From positions 992,001 to 1,056,000 of the forward strand of contig NZ_CP155729.1 of assembly GCF_039724765.1 (NCBI RefSeq): a DNA stretch of 64,000 bases, in the 5' to 3' direction. The position numbers and the translations under genes are program-made. The notes below the pieces were generated by a model, which saw only the letters and a list, made by a program, of their open reading frames with translations, had not been told where the DNA came from and did not search any database. Origin of the DNA: Sagittula stellata E-37. GTDB lineage: Bacteria; Pseudomonadota; Alphaproteobacteria; Rhodobacterales; Rhodobacteraceae. Below are positions 35,162 through 47,217 of the stretch, in pieces; positions within the stretch are counted from its first letter, which is position 1, and each line of letters opens with the position of its first letter.

Positions 35162-35857
35162 ATGGAAGCAGACACGCTTGCCCTCGCGCAGGGCATCGAC
35201 TTCTCGTTCTGGGCATTGTTCGCACGCGCGACGCTGACTGTGAAACTCGTGATGATCATGCTGATCGCCGCGTCGATCTGGTCGTGGGCGATCATCATCG
35301 AGAAGTTCGTCAGCTACCGCAAAGCCCGGCGCGAAGCGAGCCGCTTCGACCGAATGTTCTGGTCCGGAGAGCCGCTGGACGAGTTGTTCGACCAGTTGGG
35401 GCCGGAACCCAAGGGCCGGTCCGAACGCGTGTTTGCCGCTGGTATGATCGAATGGCGTCGCTCGCACCGCGAAGACGGAGCGCTCATCGCCAACGCACAA
35501 AGCCGGATCGACCGCTCCATGGACGTTGCCATCCAGAAGGAGGCGGACGAGCTTCAGCGCGGGCTGCCGGTTCTGGCGACCGTCGGGTCTACCTCGCCGT
35601 TCATCGGTCTGTTCGGTACGGTGTTCGGGATCATGCACGCCTTCGTCCAGATCGCCGAGACGCAGAACACCTCGCTGGTCGTCGTGGCGCCGGGCATCGC
35701 CGAGGCGCTGCTGGCCACCGGTCTCGGCCTGCTGGCGGCCATCCCGGCTGTCATCTTCTACAACAAGTTCTCCGCGGACGCGGACCGTATCGTCGGCAAT
35801 TACGAAGCCTTCGCGGACGAATTCTCCACCATCCTCTCACGCCAGCTGGATTCCTGA
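35162..35857 (+). CDS. tolQ: Tol-Pal system membrane protein TolQ
   Basis: Inner-membrane proton-channel subunit of 231 aa (MotA/ExbB family). Three transmembrane helices: about 25-50, 135-160 and 170-195, the last two carrying VGSTSPFIGLFGTVFGIMHAF and GIAEALLATGLGLLAAIPAV. With TolR it uses the proton-motive force to energise TolA during outer-membrane constriction. GCAGG lies before the ATG. tolR follows after 3 bases. Confidence 0.95.
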   Translation: MEADTLALAQGIDFSFWALFARATLTVKLVMIMLIAASIWSWAIIIEKFVSYRKARREASRFDRMFWSGEPLDELFDQLGPEPKGRSERVFAAGMIEWRRSHREDGALIANAQSRIDRSMDVAIQKEADELQRGLPVLATVGSTSPFIGLFGTVFGIMHAFVQIAETQNTSLVVVAPGIAEALLATGLGLLAAIPAVIFYNKFSADADRIVGNYEAFADEFSTILSRQLDS

Positions 35858-35860
35858 TCC

Positions 35861-36334
35861 ATGGGGGCGGGTGTCATGAAATCCGGGGGCGGTGGAGGCA
35901 AGCGCCGGAGACGCGGGCGCCGCAAGTCCGCGCCCATGGCCGAGATCAACGTCACGCCTTTCGTGGACGTGATGCTCGTGCTGCTCATCATCTTCATGGT
36001 TGCGGCGCCGCTCCTGACGGTCGGTGTGCCGGTTGAACTGCCGAAGACCGCCGCCCAGGCGTTGCCACAGGACACCGAAGAGCCGCTGACCGTCACGCTC
36101 GCTTCTGACGGTACGGTGCTGATCCAGGCGACCGAAGTGCCCCGCGACGATCTGGTTAACCGCCTCCGCGCCATCGCGGCGGAACGGTCGGACGACCGCG
36201 TCTACCTTCGGGCCGATGGAACCGTCCCCTATGAAAGCGTCGCCCAGATCATGGGCGCGCTCAACGCCGGTGGCTTTTCGTCCATCGGGCTGGTCACGGA
36301 CGTGGGTGGTCCGGGGCTCGACGGACAGGACTGA
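35861..36334 (+). CDS. tolR: Tol-Pal system membrane protein TolR
   Basis: ExbD/TolR-family protein of 157 aa. Basic Gly/Arg-rich cytoplasmic start, then the single transmembrane helix with the proton-carrying Asp in INVTPFVDVMLVLLIIFMV (about 30-48) and a periplasmic domain to residue 157. An internal ATG at 35876 is an alternative start. It works with TolQ as the stator of the Tol machine. Confidence 0.95.
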   Translation: MGAGVMKSGGGGGKRRRRGRRKSAPMAEINVTPFVDVMLVLLIIFMVAAPLLTVGVPVELPKTAAQALPQDTEEPLTVTLASDGTVLIQATEVPRDDLVNRLRAIAAERSDDRVYLRADGTVPYESVAQIMGALNAGGFSSIGLVTDVGGPGLDGQD

Positions 36335-36346
36335 GGTCAGGCGCCG

Positions 36347-37465
36347 GTGTCGCGGTCTCTTTACATATCTGCCGGGGGGCACGCCTTCCTCTTCGCGTGG
36401 CTGCTGCTGGGCGACCTTTTCGACGCGCCACCGCCAGAGATGCAGATCGCCGACGTGACCGTGATCTCCGAAGAGGAGTTCGCCGCGCTGTCCGCGCCGC
36501 CGTCCTCGGAGACCGAGGTGCTGGAACCGACGCCTGCGCCAGAGCCGGAACCGCAGCCTGCGCCAGAGCCGGAACCGGAGCCGGAGCCCGCGCCCGTCCC
36601 GGAACCCGAACCCGAACCCGCGCCGCAGCCGGAGCCGCTGCCTGCGCCAACGCCGGAACCCGATCCGCTGCCCTTGCCACCGTCGCCGGCGCCCGTGCCG
36701 CAGGTGCTGGCCCCGGAAAGCTCGCGCCGTCCGCAGCCGCGTCCCGCCCCGCGCGTGGCCGATGAACCCATCGCGCCGCCCGATCCGGAGGCGGTGACCT
36801 CCGAGGACACCCAGACCGCCGCCGACCCCGACGCTGAAAGCCCGGACGTGGCCGAGGAAACGCAGGAGTCGACCGCCCCGCCGGAAACCACGACCGAGAT
36901 CGTGACCGAGGCGGAAGAACCGTCGGGTCAGCCGCTTGCGCCGTCGTCGTCGATGCGTCCGCGCGGTCGCCCGGAACAGGTGGCCTCCAATCCCGAACCG
37001 GCGCCCGAGACACCGGCACAGCAACCGCCCGCTTCTGAGCCGGAGACCGACAGCGCTCCTGCGAACGATCCGGTCGCGGACGCTCTGGCTGCGGCCATCG
37101 CCGAAGAACTGTCCGGAGGCGGCGGCGCGCCCGACGCCCCGAGCGGCCCACCCCTGACGAGCGGAGAGCGGGAAGGTCTGCGCATCGCGGTGCAGGCGTG
37201 CTGGATCGTCGACGTCGGCAGCCAGGCGGCGGACGTGAAGGTGACTGTCGGCTTCGACCTCGACCGGGAAGGCCGGGTCGCGGGCAACGTGACGATGATC
37301 GGCGCGGAAGGCGGATCGGGCGCGGCTGTGGACACGGCCTTCGGCGCTGCCCGCCGCGCGATCCTGCGCTGCCAGGGCGATGGCTACCAGTTGCCGCCCG
37401 AGAAGTACGACCAGTGGAAGCGGGTCGAGATCACCTTCAACCCGGAAGACATGCGCCTGCGCTGA
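36347..37465 (+). CDS. tolA: Tol-Pal system protein TolA
   Basis: Periplasm-spanning protein of 372 aa, read from a GTG start. One N-terminal membrane anchor (about residues 4-24), a long linker with Pro-Glu repeats ([17 protein letters not shown] and similar, about 60-110) in place of the Ala/Lys helix of enterobacteria, and a C-terminal TolA/TonB-like domain (about 265-372) with [20 protein letters not shown]. It links the TolQR motor to TolB and Pal. The Pro-Glu linker is common in Alphaproteobacteria. Confidence 0.92.
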   Translation: MSRSLYISAGGHAFLFAWLLLGDLFDAPPPEMQIADVTVISEEEFAALSAPPSSETEVLEPTPAPEPEPQPAPEPEPEPEPAPVPEPEPEPAPQPEPLPAPTPEPDPLPLPPSPAPVPQVLAPESSRRPQPRPAPRVADEPIAPPDPEAVTSEDTQTAADPDAESPDVAEETQESTAPPETTTEIVTEAEEPSGQPLAPSSSMRPRGRPEQVASNPEPAPETPAQQPPASEPETDSAPANDPVADALAAAIAEELSGGGGAPDAPSGPPLTSGEREGLRIAVQACWIVDVGSQAADVKVTVGFDLDREGRVAGNVTMIGAEGGSGAAVDTAFGAARRAILRCQGDGYQLPPEKYDQWKRVEITFNPEDMRLR

Positions 37466-37665
37466 TCCCGGCGACCACCCACAGTTGTGCAGCTGCCGCG
37501 GCGGCATGAGGGCTGTCACGCGCCGCTAACGTGAGCGTGTAGGCGATTACCCGCTGAAACCGCCGTCAAGGGGTGTTTTGCGTGCATGAATTGCGCTGTA
37601 TGTTATGTGCACGCGGGCGTCAGATCCGTGCGGCAGATGGTGGGCAGATCCCGAGGAGGGTTTCC

Positions 37666-38991
37666 ATGAAACGAGTGGCATTGGCGTGCCTCATGATGGC
37701 GTTTGCGGTTTTTCAGGGCGTGCTCCCGGCCGTAGCGCAGGAGCCTCTCCGGCTGGAGATCGACCGGGGCATCGTCGAACCGATGCCCATCGCTATTCCC
37801 TCCTTTGTGGCAGAGACCCCCGCCGCCCAGGAATACGCCGATCAGCTGAGCCGTGTCGTCGCGGAGGATCTGGTCGGCACCGGCCTTTTCCGCGAGATCC
37901 CGCGTGACGCGCACATCTCGCGCGTGTCGACCTTTGCGGCGCCGGTGCAGTTCGCCGACTGGAAGGCGATCAACGCACAAGCGCTGGTCACCGGCGCGGT
38001 CAGTGCCGACGGATCCGGTCGCGTGGTCGTCAAGTTCCGCGCCTGGGACGTGTTCGCCGAGCGTGAGCTGGGCGAGGGGATGCAATTCGCCTCTTCCGCA
38101 GATGGCTGGCGTCGCCTGGCACACAAGGTCGCAGACCAGGTCTATTCGCGCCTGACCGGCGAAAGCCCCTATTTCGACAGCCGCGTCGTTTTTGTGTCCG
38201 AGACTGGACCGAAGGACCAGCGTCAGAAGCGGCTGGCGATCATGGATTACGATGGCGCTAACGTGCAGTACCTGACTGACAGCAGCTCCATCGTGCTTGC
38301 ACCACGCTTTTCCCCGACAGGCGGCCAGGTGCTTTACACCTCCTACGCCACAGGTTTCCCGCGCATCCACATTCTCGATGTAGGCGCGGTCCAGAGCCGT
38401 ATTCTGCAAGCCAACGAAGGCGTCATGAGCTTTGCGCCGCGCTTTTCGCCGGATGGGCGGATGGTGGTCTATTCGATGACGCAGGGATCGAACACGGATA
38501 TCTGGGCGATGGATGTGGCCTCGGGCGCAACGCGGCGCCTGACATCGACCCCGGCGATCGAAACGGCGCCGTCGTTCTCTCCGGACGGCTCGCGGATCGT
38601 GTTCGAATCGGACCGCAGCGGCACGCAACAGCTTTACGTGATGCCCGCGAGTGGCGGCGAAGGAACCAGGATCTCGTTCGGCGAAGGCCGTTATGGCACG
38701 CCGGTCTGGTCCCCGCGCGGCGACCGCATCGCCTTTACCAAGCAGAACAAGGGCCGCTTCCACATCGGCGTGATGAATACCGACGGTTCTGAAGAGCGGC
38801 TTCTGACTGCGTCCTTCCTGGACGAGGGCCCGACATGGGCGCCCAACGGCCGCGTCATCATGTTCTCGCGTGAGACGCAGGGCGCGCAGGGCGCATCGGC
38901 GCTTTATTCCGTGGACATCTCCGGACGGAACCTGCGTCGGGTCCGCACTCCGGCGGGCGCCTCCGACCCGAGCTGGGGACCGCTCCAGTGA
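37666..38991 (+). CDS. tolB: Tol-Pal system beta-propeller protein TolB
   Basis: Periplasmic protein of 441 aa. Sec signal peptide ([16 protein letters not shown] to about residue 25), N-terminal alpha/beta domain to about 160, then a six-bladed WD40-like propeller seen as repeated units such as [30 protein letters not shown] and [15 protein letters not shown]. It binds Pal and TolA. AGGAGG precedes the ATG. A 200-bp gap after tolA suggests an additional promoter. Confidence 0.96.
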   Translation: MKRVALACLMMAFAVFQGVLPAVAQEPLRLEIDRGIVEPMPIAIPSFVAETPAAQEYADQLSRVVAEDLVGTGLFREIPRDAHISRVSTFAAPVQFADWKAINAQALVTGAVSADGSGRVVVKFRAWDVFAERELGEGMQFASSADGWRRLAHKVADQVYSRLTGESPYFDSRVVFVSETGPKDQRQKRLAIMDYDGANVQYLTDSSSIVLAPRFSPTGGQVLYTSYATGFPRIHILDVGAVQSRILQANEGVMSFAPRFSPDGRMVVYSMTQGSNTDIWAMDVASGATRRLTSTPAIETAPSFSPDGSRIVFESDRSGTQQLYVMPASGGEGTRISFGEGRYGTPVWSPRGDRIAFTKQNKGRFHIGVMNTDGSEERLLTASFLDEGPTWAPNGRVIMFSRETQGAQGASALYSVDISGRNLRRVRTPAGASDPSWGPLQ

Positions 38992-39084
38992 CCAGGTTAA
39001 CGTGATTCCCAAGACCCGTTGTATGTGGTAACCTGCCGCAAACAACATATGCGCACAGGCGCAAGACAGAGCAGGATGACAGTG

Positions 39085-39612
39085 ATGAGCAAACTTCCCA
39101 TAGCGATGATGCTGGTGGCGGCCTTTGGCCTCGCCGCATGTGCCAATCCAGACCGTTTCGGCGCGAACGGTGCCAACGACGCCTCGCGCAACGGTGGCGG
39201 CGTTTCGAGCGGGGTCATTCCGGGCAGCGTCGACGACCCGACCTCGACGGCGTACTTCAACCAGCGCGTCGGCGACCGCGTGCTGTTCGCCGTCGACCAG
39301 TCCAGCCTCTCGCCGGAGGCGCGCACCGTGCTGGACGGCCAGGCGCAATGGCTGATGACCAACTCCGATTACATGGCGGTGATCGAAGGTCACGCCGACG
39401 AACAGGGCACCCGCGAATACAACCTCGCGCTCGGCGCGCGCCGAGCCAATGCGGTGATGGAATACCTCGTGTCCCGGGGCGTGTCGCAGAGCCGCCTGAA
39501 GTTCGTCAGCTACGGCAAGGAGCGTCCGATCGAGATCTGCTCCGAAGAGGCGTGCTATGCCAAGAACCGCCGCGCGGTGACTGTCATCGCCGCCGGATCG
39601 TTGATGGGCTGA
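39085..39612 (+). CDS. pal: peptidoglycan-associated lipoprotein Pal
   Basis: Outer-membrane lipoprotein of 175 aa. Lipoprotein signal with lipobox LAAC (AAFGLAACANP, lipidated Cys near 19), then an OmpA-like peptidoglycan-binding domain (about 70-175) with EGHADEQGTREYNLALGARR. It anchors the outer membrane to peptidoglycan and to TolB. The ATG at 39085 was chosen because AGGA lies 8 bases upstream and the signal peptide begins there. Confidence 0.95.
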   Translation: MSKLPIAMMLVAAFGLAACANPDRFGANGANDASRNGGGVSSGVIPGSVDDPTSTAYFNQRVGDRVLFAVDQSSLSPEARTVLDGQAQWLMTNSDYMAVIEGHADEQGTREYNLALGARRANAVMEYLVSRGVSQSRLKFVSYGKERPIEICSEEACYAKNRRAVTVIAAGSLMG

Positions 39613-39616
39613 GCCG

Positions 39617-40432
39617 ATGCGCTGGGGGTGGATGGTAGCGGCGGTCATCGCCGCCGCGCCGGTTCAGGCAGAGACGCTTGCCGATGTGAAGCAGGACCTC
39701 GCTGTCCTGTCGGTCGAGGTGCAGAAGCTGAAGCGGGAGCTGTCCACCACGGGCAGTTCGACGGTCCAGGTCTCCGGCGACGTGTTGCAGCGGCTGAATA
39801 CCATAGAGTCCGAGCTGCAGCGTGTGACGGCCAAGGCCGAACAACTGGAGTTCCGCATCGGCAAGGTCGCGGAGGACGGCGGCAACCGGATAAGCGACCT
39901 GCAGTTCCGGGTGTGCGAGCTGGAACCCGGCTGCGACCTGTCCTCGGTCGGACAGGGCACGGCGTTTGGTGGAGAAGCCGCGCCTGTGGCCGACGCGCCG
40001 ATTGCCCAGGGCACCGACGATCTGCCGTTCGGCGGCGAACTTGCGGTCAGCGAAGAAGCCGATTTTCGCACCGCTCAGGACGCGCTGGACACGGGCGACC
40101 ATGCCCGTGCGTCCGACCTGTTTGCCAACTTTCGCCAGACCTACCCGGGCAGCCCGCTGGAATCCGCCGCGCTGGTGGGCGAAGGGCAGGCCTTGGAAGC
40201 GCAGGGCGACACGCGCGAGGCGGCCCGGCGTTACCTCGATGCCTATTCCCGTTTTCCGGACGATCAGGTTGCGCCTGAGGCCCTGTGGCGGCTGGGAGAG
40301 ACACTGGGCAAGCTGGGATCCGTATCGGAGGCCTGCGTGACCCTGGCCGAGGTCGGCAACCGTTACCCCGGCTCGGAGGTCATCAACGCGGCGGTGGACA
40401 GCCGCATCGCGCTTGGTTGCCCGATGGAGTGA
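39617..40432 (+). CDS. cpoB: cell division coordinator CpoB (YbgF)
   Basis: Periplasmic protein of 271 aa. Signal peptide (about 1-18), a coiled-coil region (about 20-95, LADVKQDLAVLSVEVQKLKR and following), an acidic linker, and three tetratricopeptide-like repeats in the C-terminal half (from ADFRTAQDALDTGDHARAS). CpoB coordinates peptidoglycan synthesis with Tol-driven outer-membrane constriction. It begins 4 bases after the pal stop. Confidence 0.93.
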   Translation: MRWGWMVAAVIAAAPVQAETLADVKQDLAVLSVEVQKLKRELSTTGSSTVQVSGDVLQRLNTIESELQRVTAKAEQLEFRIGKVAEDGGNRISDLQFRVCELEPGCDLSSVGQGTAFGGEAAPVADAPIAQGTDDLPFGGELAVSEEADFRTAQDALDTGDHARASDLFANFRQTYPGSPLESAALVGEGQALEAQGDTREAARRYLDAYSRFPDDQVAPEALWRLGETLGKLGSVSEACVTLAEVGNRYPGSEVINAAVDSRIALGCPME

Positions 40433-40508
40433 GATGCGCCGCGCCCGACGCCCCCAACCGGGCCGCATCGGCAACTCGACAGCTTGAAGAGCAGGTATTT
40501 TTACCAAG

Positions 40509-41936
40509 ATGAAGGGGCCGCCGGTGAGCCTTGACCAGCGTTTCGCGGAAGAGATGGGGGCCCTTCTGGGGCCTTCTTTTCCTTCCGAGATCGGGCTGGC
40601 GGTTTCGGGGGGCGGCGATTCCATGGCCATGCTGGCGTTGGCGCATGGGTGGGCCCGGGTGTTCGGCGTCCGCCTGTGGGTGGTGACGGTCAACCACGGT
40701 TTCCGCGAGGAGGCCGCGGCGGAAGCCGAGATGGTCGCGGCGGAATGCGCCGTACTCGGCTGGCCGCATGCCTCGCTGCACTGGTCGTGGGACGGACACG
40801 GCAACGCCATGGAGGCCGCGCGCGAGGCGCGTGTCCGTCTGATCGCCGGGTGGCGGGGACGGCTGCGCCATGTGTTGATGGCGCATACGCAGGACGATGT
40901 GGCGGAGACCTTCCTGATGCGGCTGGCGCGCGGGTCCGGTGTCGACGGTCTGTCGAAAATGCAGGCGCGCCGCGTCGTCGATCAGCCGCGGCTTGGCGTG
41001 GGCGCGCTGGCGCCGATGCTTGGCGAGGCGCCTGCGGCGGAGGGGTGTCGTTATCCCGTGATTGTGACAGCCGATGGCACGGCCGGGCGTGACGCTGGCG
41101 TAGACTGGTGGGTCGAGGGCGAGACTTTCGAGATCCTGCGGCCCTGCCTTGCGATGCGGCGAGCGGATCTGCGGCACTACGTGCGCGTTCTGCAGGTGCC
41201 CTTCGTGGACGATCCGTCGAACGAAAACCCGGCCTACGCCCGCGCGCGCATTCGGGCGGCGCTTCCCGGCCTGTCCGGGCTGGGGTTGGACGTCCCGACC
41301 CTTGCTGCGACGGCGGAGCGCATGGCCCGGGCGCGGAATGCGCTGCGGCTTCAGGCGGCGGACGCATGGGAGCGGATCGGACACGAGGCGCGGCATCGCG
41401 GCGCGGCGACCGGTGACCTGCTTCTGGAACGGGACGGTTTCGCCGGGCTGCCGCGCGAGGTGCAGCTGCGTCTGCTCGCGGCCGCGATAGGCTTCGTTTC
41501 GGGCACGGTGCGGCGTCCCCGGGCTGCGCGCCTGGAAGAGGTTCTGGACCGGGTCCTCTCGGGTGGCGGAGGCACGCTGGGCGGTTGCGAGATCCTGGCG
41601 GAGCGCACGCACATCAGGGTGTTCCGGGAATATGCGGCGCTTGAGGCTATGGCCGGGAACGACGATCCGCTTTGGGATGGCCGATGGCTGCTGACACCCG
41701 AGGCCCGGCAGAAGATGGGGCCGGTTCGGCTGAGGCCTCTCGGCGATGCCGGATGGCAGTCCCTTAGCCGGGAGGAGCGGGAAGGTCTGACCTACCGCGC
41801 GGCCCGATCACTGCCGATGGTGGCGACCGGGGCCGGCGGCGCACGGATCAGCGTGGCGCAGGGCACGCGCGACATCCTCTACAGGCCGTTCGGTAAGGAC
41901 GGGCTGACGTTTGCCGCGTTCCTCATGACGCATTGA
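40509..41936 (+). CDS. tilS: tRNA(Ile)-lysidine synthase
   Basis: Enzyme of 475 aa that modifies C34 of tRNA-Ile (CAU) to lysidine with ATP and lysine. N-type ATP pyrophosphatase PP-loop AVSGGGDSMAMLALA near residues 33-47, then MAHTQDDVAETFLMRLARGS, and PFVDDPSNENPAYARARIR, which is typical of TilS. The C-terminal part is more divergent. It lies in its usual alphaproteobacterial place between cpoB and ftsH. Confidence 0.94.
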   Translation: MKGPPVSLDQRFAEEMGALLGPSFPSEIGLAVSGGGDSMAMLALAHGWARVFGVRLWVVTVNHGFREEAAAEAEMVAAECAVLGWPHASLHWSWDGHGNAMEAAREARVRLIAGWRGRLRHVLMAHTQDDVAETFLMRLARGSGVDGLSKMQARRVVDQPRLGVGALAPMLGEAPAAEGCRYPVIVTADGTAGRDAGVDWWVEGETFEILRPCLAMRRADLRHYVRVLQVPFVDDPSNENPAYARARIRAALPGLSGLGLDVPTLAATAERMARARNALRLQAADAWERIGHEARHRGAATGDLLLERDGFAGLPREVQLRLLAAAIGFVSGTVRRPRAARLEEVLDRVLSGGGGTLGGCEILAERTHIRVFREYAALEAMAGNDDPLWDGRWLLTPEARQKMGPVRLRPLGDAGWQSLSREEREGLTYRAARSLPMVATGAGGARISVAQGTRDILYRPFGKDGLTFAAFLMTH

Positions 41937-42018
41937 ACCCGGGCCACATATCTCTATGTTAAGCTGAAACGGCGTCCACCTCTCGGGCGCCCGGTTCCGT
42001 CTGCAAAGGAGTCCCCTC

Positions 42019-43941
<1,923 letters not shown>

Positions 43942-43963
43942 ACGGCACAGATAGTGTGAATAG

Positions 43964-44003
43964 TGACCCCGGGATCTAAGGCAGATCCCGGGGTCATTTT
44001 TTT
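43964..44003 (+). terminator. strong intrinsic terminator after ftsH
   Basis: A 14-bp perfect stem (43964-43977 with 43983-43996, arm TGACCCCGGGATCT), 5-base loop and seven Ts (43997-44003). It is the best intrinsic terminator in the window and closes the tol-pal-tilS-ftsH block. Confidence 0.95.
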
Positions 44004-44205
44004 CGGCCCTCGCGCGGATCGGAATTTTACCCGGACGCATGCCAGACCCGCAAAGACGGATGGCGTTGCCGGGCCCGCCTTCCGGCGGCGGTTCTTCACG
44101 CTCCACGTCTGAACTGTCCACGAAACGGGACTGATCGCCGTATCTACTTGCGAAGCCCGCCGCACCGGCTTTACCTGCACGCGCAAGGAACAGGCGGAGG
44201 GCGGG

Positions 44206-44793
44206 ATGCCGGCTTTGAAACCGACGGAATGGACGGCAGAGATCATCTGGCTCGGGGTCGTCACGGACATGGACCGCAAGGCGTTGATGGCGGAGCCGGT
44301 CGAGGCGGTCGACCTGACTTTTGCAGGCATGGCAGGCTCGGTGCATGGTGGACAAACGCGGAAATCTTGTTCGCGCGTCACGTCGCAATACCCGCGCGGC
44401 ACGCAGATCCTGAATGAACGGCAACTGAGCATCGTCAGTGCCGAGGAACTCGAACAGATCGCGGCGGCGATGGGCGTCGATACCGTGAATCCGGCCCGGC
44501 TTGGCGCCAGCATGGTGATCCGCGGCATACCAGACTTCACTTTCGTTCCGCCGTCTTCCCGGCTGCAGGCGTCCTCTGGCGCGACCGTCGTGGTGGACAT
44601 GGAGAACCGCCCCTGCCAGCAACCGGCCCGCAGCCTCATGCAGGAGATCGGCGATGCGGCGAAGGGCTTCCGCAAGGCGTCGGACGGGCGCCGCGGCGTG
44701 ACGGCTTTCGTGGCGCGCGAAGGACGCGTCGCGCTCGGGGACAGGCTGGTGCTTCACGTGCCCGATCAACGGGCCTGGCGGGGCAACGCCTGA
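44206..44793 (+). CDS. MOSC-domain protein
   Basis: Protein of 195 aa matching the MOSC (molybdenum cofactor sulfurase C-terminal) domain, including the C-rich segment GQTRKSCSRV, the strand RQLSIVSAEELEQIAAAMGV and RPCQQPARSL near residue 138, whose Cys may carry persulfide. MOSC proteins bind or transfer Mo-cofactor or sulfur. There is no molybdoenzyme nearby. It stands alone between the ftsH terminator and the fhs leader. Confidence 0.88.
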   Translation: MPALKPTEWTAEIIWLGVVTDMDRKALMAEPVEAVDLTFAGMAGSVHGGQTRKSCSRVTSQYPRGTQILNERQLSIVSAEELEQIAAAMGVDTVNPARLGASMVIRGIPDFTFVPPSSRLQASSGATVVVDMENRPCQQPARSLMQEIGDAAKGFRKASDGRRGVTAFVAREGRVALGDRLVLHVPDQRAWRGNA

Positions 44794-45075
44794 CGCCGTC
44801 ATGACGCCGGGACGGGATACCGAGCGTCTTGGGCCGACATGCGAGGTGGATGCGCCGAAGGTCTGCCTTTCTCCAACTGGCGTGAGCGGCAACACTCCGC
44901 CCGAGTTCCGGCGTGGAATGCTGGGCCCGGTCTTCCCGACCAACTCTTCATACCGCGGTACAACGCCCGGTGCGCCGCATCGTCGCGGCGAAATGTCGGA
45001 TTCACAGAGACGGGCGGCCTGAGGACCGCTAACAATCCGGACAATTCATGAACTGCCAGCAGGGAGGCAAGCAAC
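44794..45075. promoter_or_regulatory. 282-bp upstream region of fhs
   Basis: No supported gene. GGAGG at 45062-45066 is the fhs ribosome-binding site. I looked for a folate-type riboswitch and found nothing I could support. The region is G+C-rich with short frames only. Confidence 0.4.
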
Positions 45076-46752
45076 ATGGCCCACAAGTCGGACATCGAAA
45101 TCGCCCGCGAGGCCCAAAAGAAGCCGATCCAGCAGATTGGCGACGCCCTGGGCATTCCGACCGAGTACTTGCTGCCCTACGGACACGACAAGGCAAAGAT
45201 CAGCCAGGCCTTCATCGACTCCGTGCAGGCACGCCCGGATGGCAAGCTGATCCTCGTGACGGCGATCAATCCGACGCCTGCGGGCGAAGGCAAGACGACC
45301 ACCACCGTCGGTCTGGGCGATGGGCTTAACCGCATCGGTAAAAAGGCGATGATCTGTATCCGTGAGGCGTCCCTTGGTCCGAACTTCGGCATGAAAGGCG
45401 GCGCGGCAGGCGGCGGTTATGCGCAGGTCGTGCCCATGGAGGAGATGAACCTTCACTTCACCGGCGACTTCCACGCGATCACCTCGGCGCATTCGCTGCT
45501 GTCGGCGATGATCGACAACCATATCTATTGGGGCAACGAGGCGCAGATCGACCAGCGTCGCGTGACATGGCGCCGGGTGGTGGACATGAACGACCGCTCG
45601 CTGCGGCAGATCACCTCCTCCCTCGGCGGAGTGTCCAACGGGTTCCCGCGCGAAGACGGTTTCGACATCACCGTCGCGTCGGAGGTCATGGCGATCCTCT
45701 GTCTCGCGAAGAACCTCAAGGATCTGGAAAAGCGGCTGGGGGATATGATCGTGGCCTACCGCCGCGACCGCTCGCCGGTGTTCTGCCGTGACATCAAGGC
45801 GGAGGGTGCGATGACCGTTCTGCTGAAGGACGCGATGCAGCCGAATCTGGTCCAGACGCTGGAAAACAACCCGGCCTTCGTGCACGGCGGCCCGTTCGCC
45901 AATATCGCGCACGGCTGCAACTCCGTCATCGCGACGACCACGGCGCTGAAGCTGGCCGATTACGTGGTGACGGAGGCGGGCTTTGGCGCGGACCTCGGCG
46001 CCGAGAAGTTCATGGACATCAAGTGCCGCAAGGCCGGGCTTCGCCCGGACGCGGTGGTGATCGTGGCCACGGTGCGCGCGATGAAAATGAACGGCGGCGT
46101 GGCCAAGGCCGACCTCGGGTCCGAGAACGTACAGGCGGTCAGTGACGGCTGCGCGAACCTGGGCCGCCACATCGAGAACATGAAGAAGTTCGGTGTGCCT
46201 GCGGTGGTGGGCATCAACCATTTTGTCACCGACACCGACGCGGAAGTGCAGGCGGTCATCGACTACTGCGCGTCGCTGGGAGTGGACGCCATTCTCAACA
46301 AGCATTGGGCCGAGGGGGGCGCGGGCATCGAGGAAACCGCGAAGAAGGTTGTCGAACTATGCGAGGGCGGTTCGGCCAACTACGCGCCGCTCTACGGCGA
46401 CGCGATGCCTTTGGCCGAGAAGATCGAGACGGTCTGCAAACAGATCTACCGCGCAGACGGCGTCGTGATGGATGCAAAGATCCGGAGCCAGCTCAAGGAA
46501 TGGGAAGACCAGGGGTACGGTCACCTGCCGGTCTGCATGGCGAAGACGCAGTATTCCTTTTCGACCGATCCGGGCCAGCGCGGCGCGCCGACGGGCTTTG
46601 ACATCCCCGTGCGCGAAGTGCGGCTGTCGGCGGGGGCCGGGTTCGTTGTGGTCGTCTGCGGCGAAATCATGACCATGCCCGGCCTGCCGCGCGTACCTGC
46701 CGCCGAGACGATCCGGCTGAACGCCGACGGTCTGATCGAGGGGCTGTTCTGA
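45076..46752 (+). CDS. fhs: formate-tetrahydrofolate ligase
   Basis: Enzyme of 558 aa making 10-formyl-tetrahydrofolate from formate, THF and ATP. P-loop [18 protein letters not shown] near residues 64-81, and the family block [21 protein letters not shown]-terminal [20 protein letters not shown] is also characteristic. folD is encoded just downstream, so one-carbon interconversion steps are grouped. In roseobacters this step supports C1 oxidation or assimilation of formate from methylated compounds (context inference). Confidence 0.97.
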   Translation: MAHKSDIEIAREAQKKPIQQIGDALGIPTEYLLPYGHDKAKISQAFIDSVQARPDGKLILVTAINPTPAGEGKTTTTVGLGDGLNRIGKKAMICIREASLGPNFGMKGGAAGGGYAQVVPMEEMNLHFTGDFHAITSAHSLLSAMIDNHIYWGNEAQIDQRRVTWRRVVDMNDRSLRQITSSLGGVSNGFPREDGFDITVASEVMAILCLAKNLKDLEKRLGDMIVAYRRDRSPVFCRDIKAEGAMTVLLKDAMQPNLVQTLENNPAFVHGGPFANIAHGCNSVIATTTALKLADYVVTEAGFGADLGAEKFMDIKCRKAGLRPDAVVIVATVRAMKMNGGVAKADLGSENVQAVSDGCANLGRHIENMKKFGVPAVVGINHFVTDTDAEVQAVIDYCASLGVDAILNKHWAEGGAGIEETAKKVVELCEGGSANYAPLYGDAMPLAEKIETVCKQIYRADGVVMDAKIRSQLKEWEDQGYGHLPVCMAKTQYSFSTDPGQRGAPTGFDIPVREVRLSAGAGFVVVVCGEIMTMPGLPRVPAAETIRLNADGLIEGLF

Positions 46753-46905
46753 TCCGGTCCTGATCCTATCGGAAACGGCGGGACGGCGCTCTTCTTCGAA
46801 TTCGCCCCGCCCACCGTCCCCCGGCCCGCGCACGGCATGGAAAAGGCCGGGCCGGGCGGGTAGGGCTGGCGCGACAGGATTGGCGATCAAGGTCTGGAGG
46901 CGGAA
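46753..46905. repeat. intergenic repeat copy between fhs and the chorismate mutase gene
   Basis: The segment from about 46784 to 46820 (CGCTCTTCTTCGAA then CGCCCCGCCCACCGTCCC) closely resembles 29728-29763. It is followed by a G+C-rich hairpin-prone stretch up to 46870. Confidence 0.5.
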
Positions 46906-47217
46906 ATGCGGAAGACGGCGGCAGAGATAGAGACGGTAGCGGAGATGCGCGCATGTATCGACGCAGTCGATGCGGAGCTGATGGCGCTTCTGGCGGAACG
47001 GTGGTCCTACACCGAGCGCGCAGCAGAGTTGAAGCACCGCGAGGGACTTGCGGCCGCCGCGCCTTCCCGTGTGGCGGCGGTGCTGGGAAACGTGTCGGAT
47101 CGGGCTGACGCGGCAGGACTGCCCGGGGCGATGGTTGCGGGAATGTGGAAGATCATGATCGACGAGATCATCGCGCGCGAAGAGCGTGTACTGGGCAAGG
47201 AAGGGACGGACGGATGA
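46906..47217 (+). CDS. AroQ-type chorismate mutase
   Basis: Small all-helical chorismate mutase of 103 aa (PF01817), converting chorismate to prephenate for Phe/Tyr synthesis. Visible features are [20 protein letters not shown] with the conserved Asp-Leu-Leu pattern and the C-terminal helix [14 protein letters not shown]. It could alternatively belong to the isochorismate-pyruvate lyase subgroup, which has the same fold. Its stop overlaps the folD start (ATGA), so the two are coupled. Confidence 0.87.
   Translation: MRKTAAEIETVAEMRACIDAVDAELMALLAERWSYTERAAELKHREGLAAAAPSRVAAVLGNVSDRADAAGLPGAMVAGMWKIMIDEIIAREERVLGKEGTDG

Noticed and set aside
36361..36891. Gly/Ser repeat protein on the minus strand
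   Set aside because: It is the antisense reading of the Pro-Glu repeat in tolA; tolA itself is fully supported by context and domains.
44801..45022. Small frame of 73 codons upstream of fhs
   Set aside because: No ribosome-binding site and no protein-like pattern; overlapping frames on both strands are equally open.
44794..45075. Folate-type riboswitch upstream of fhs
   Set aside because: I could not find the conserved pairing or sequence blocks by eye; only a normal ribosome-binding site is visible.
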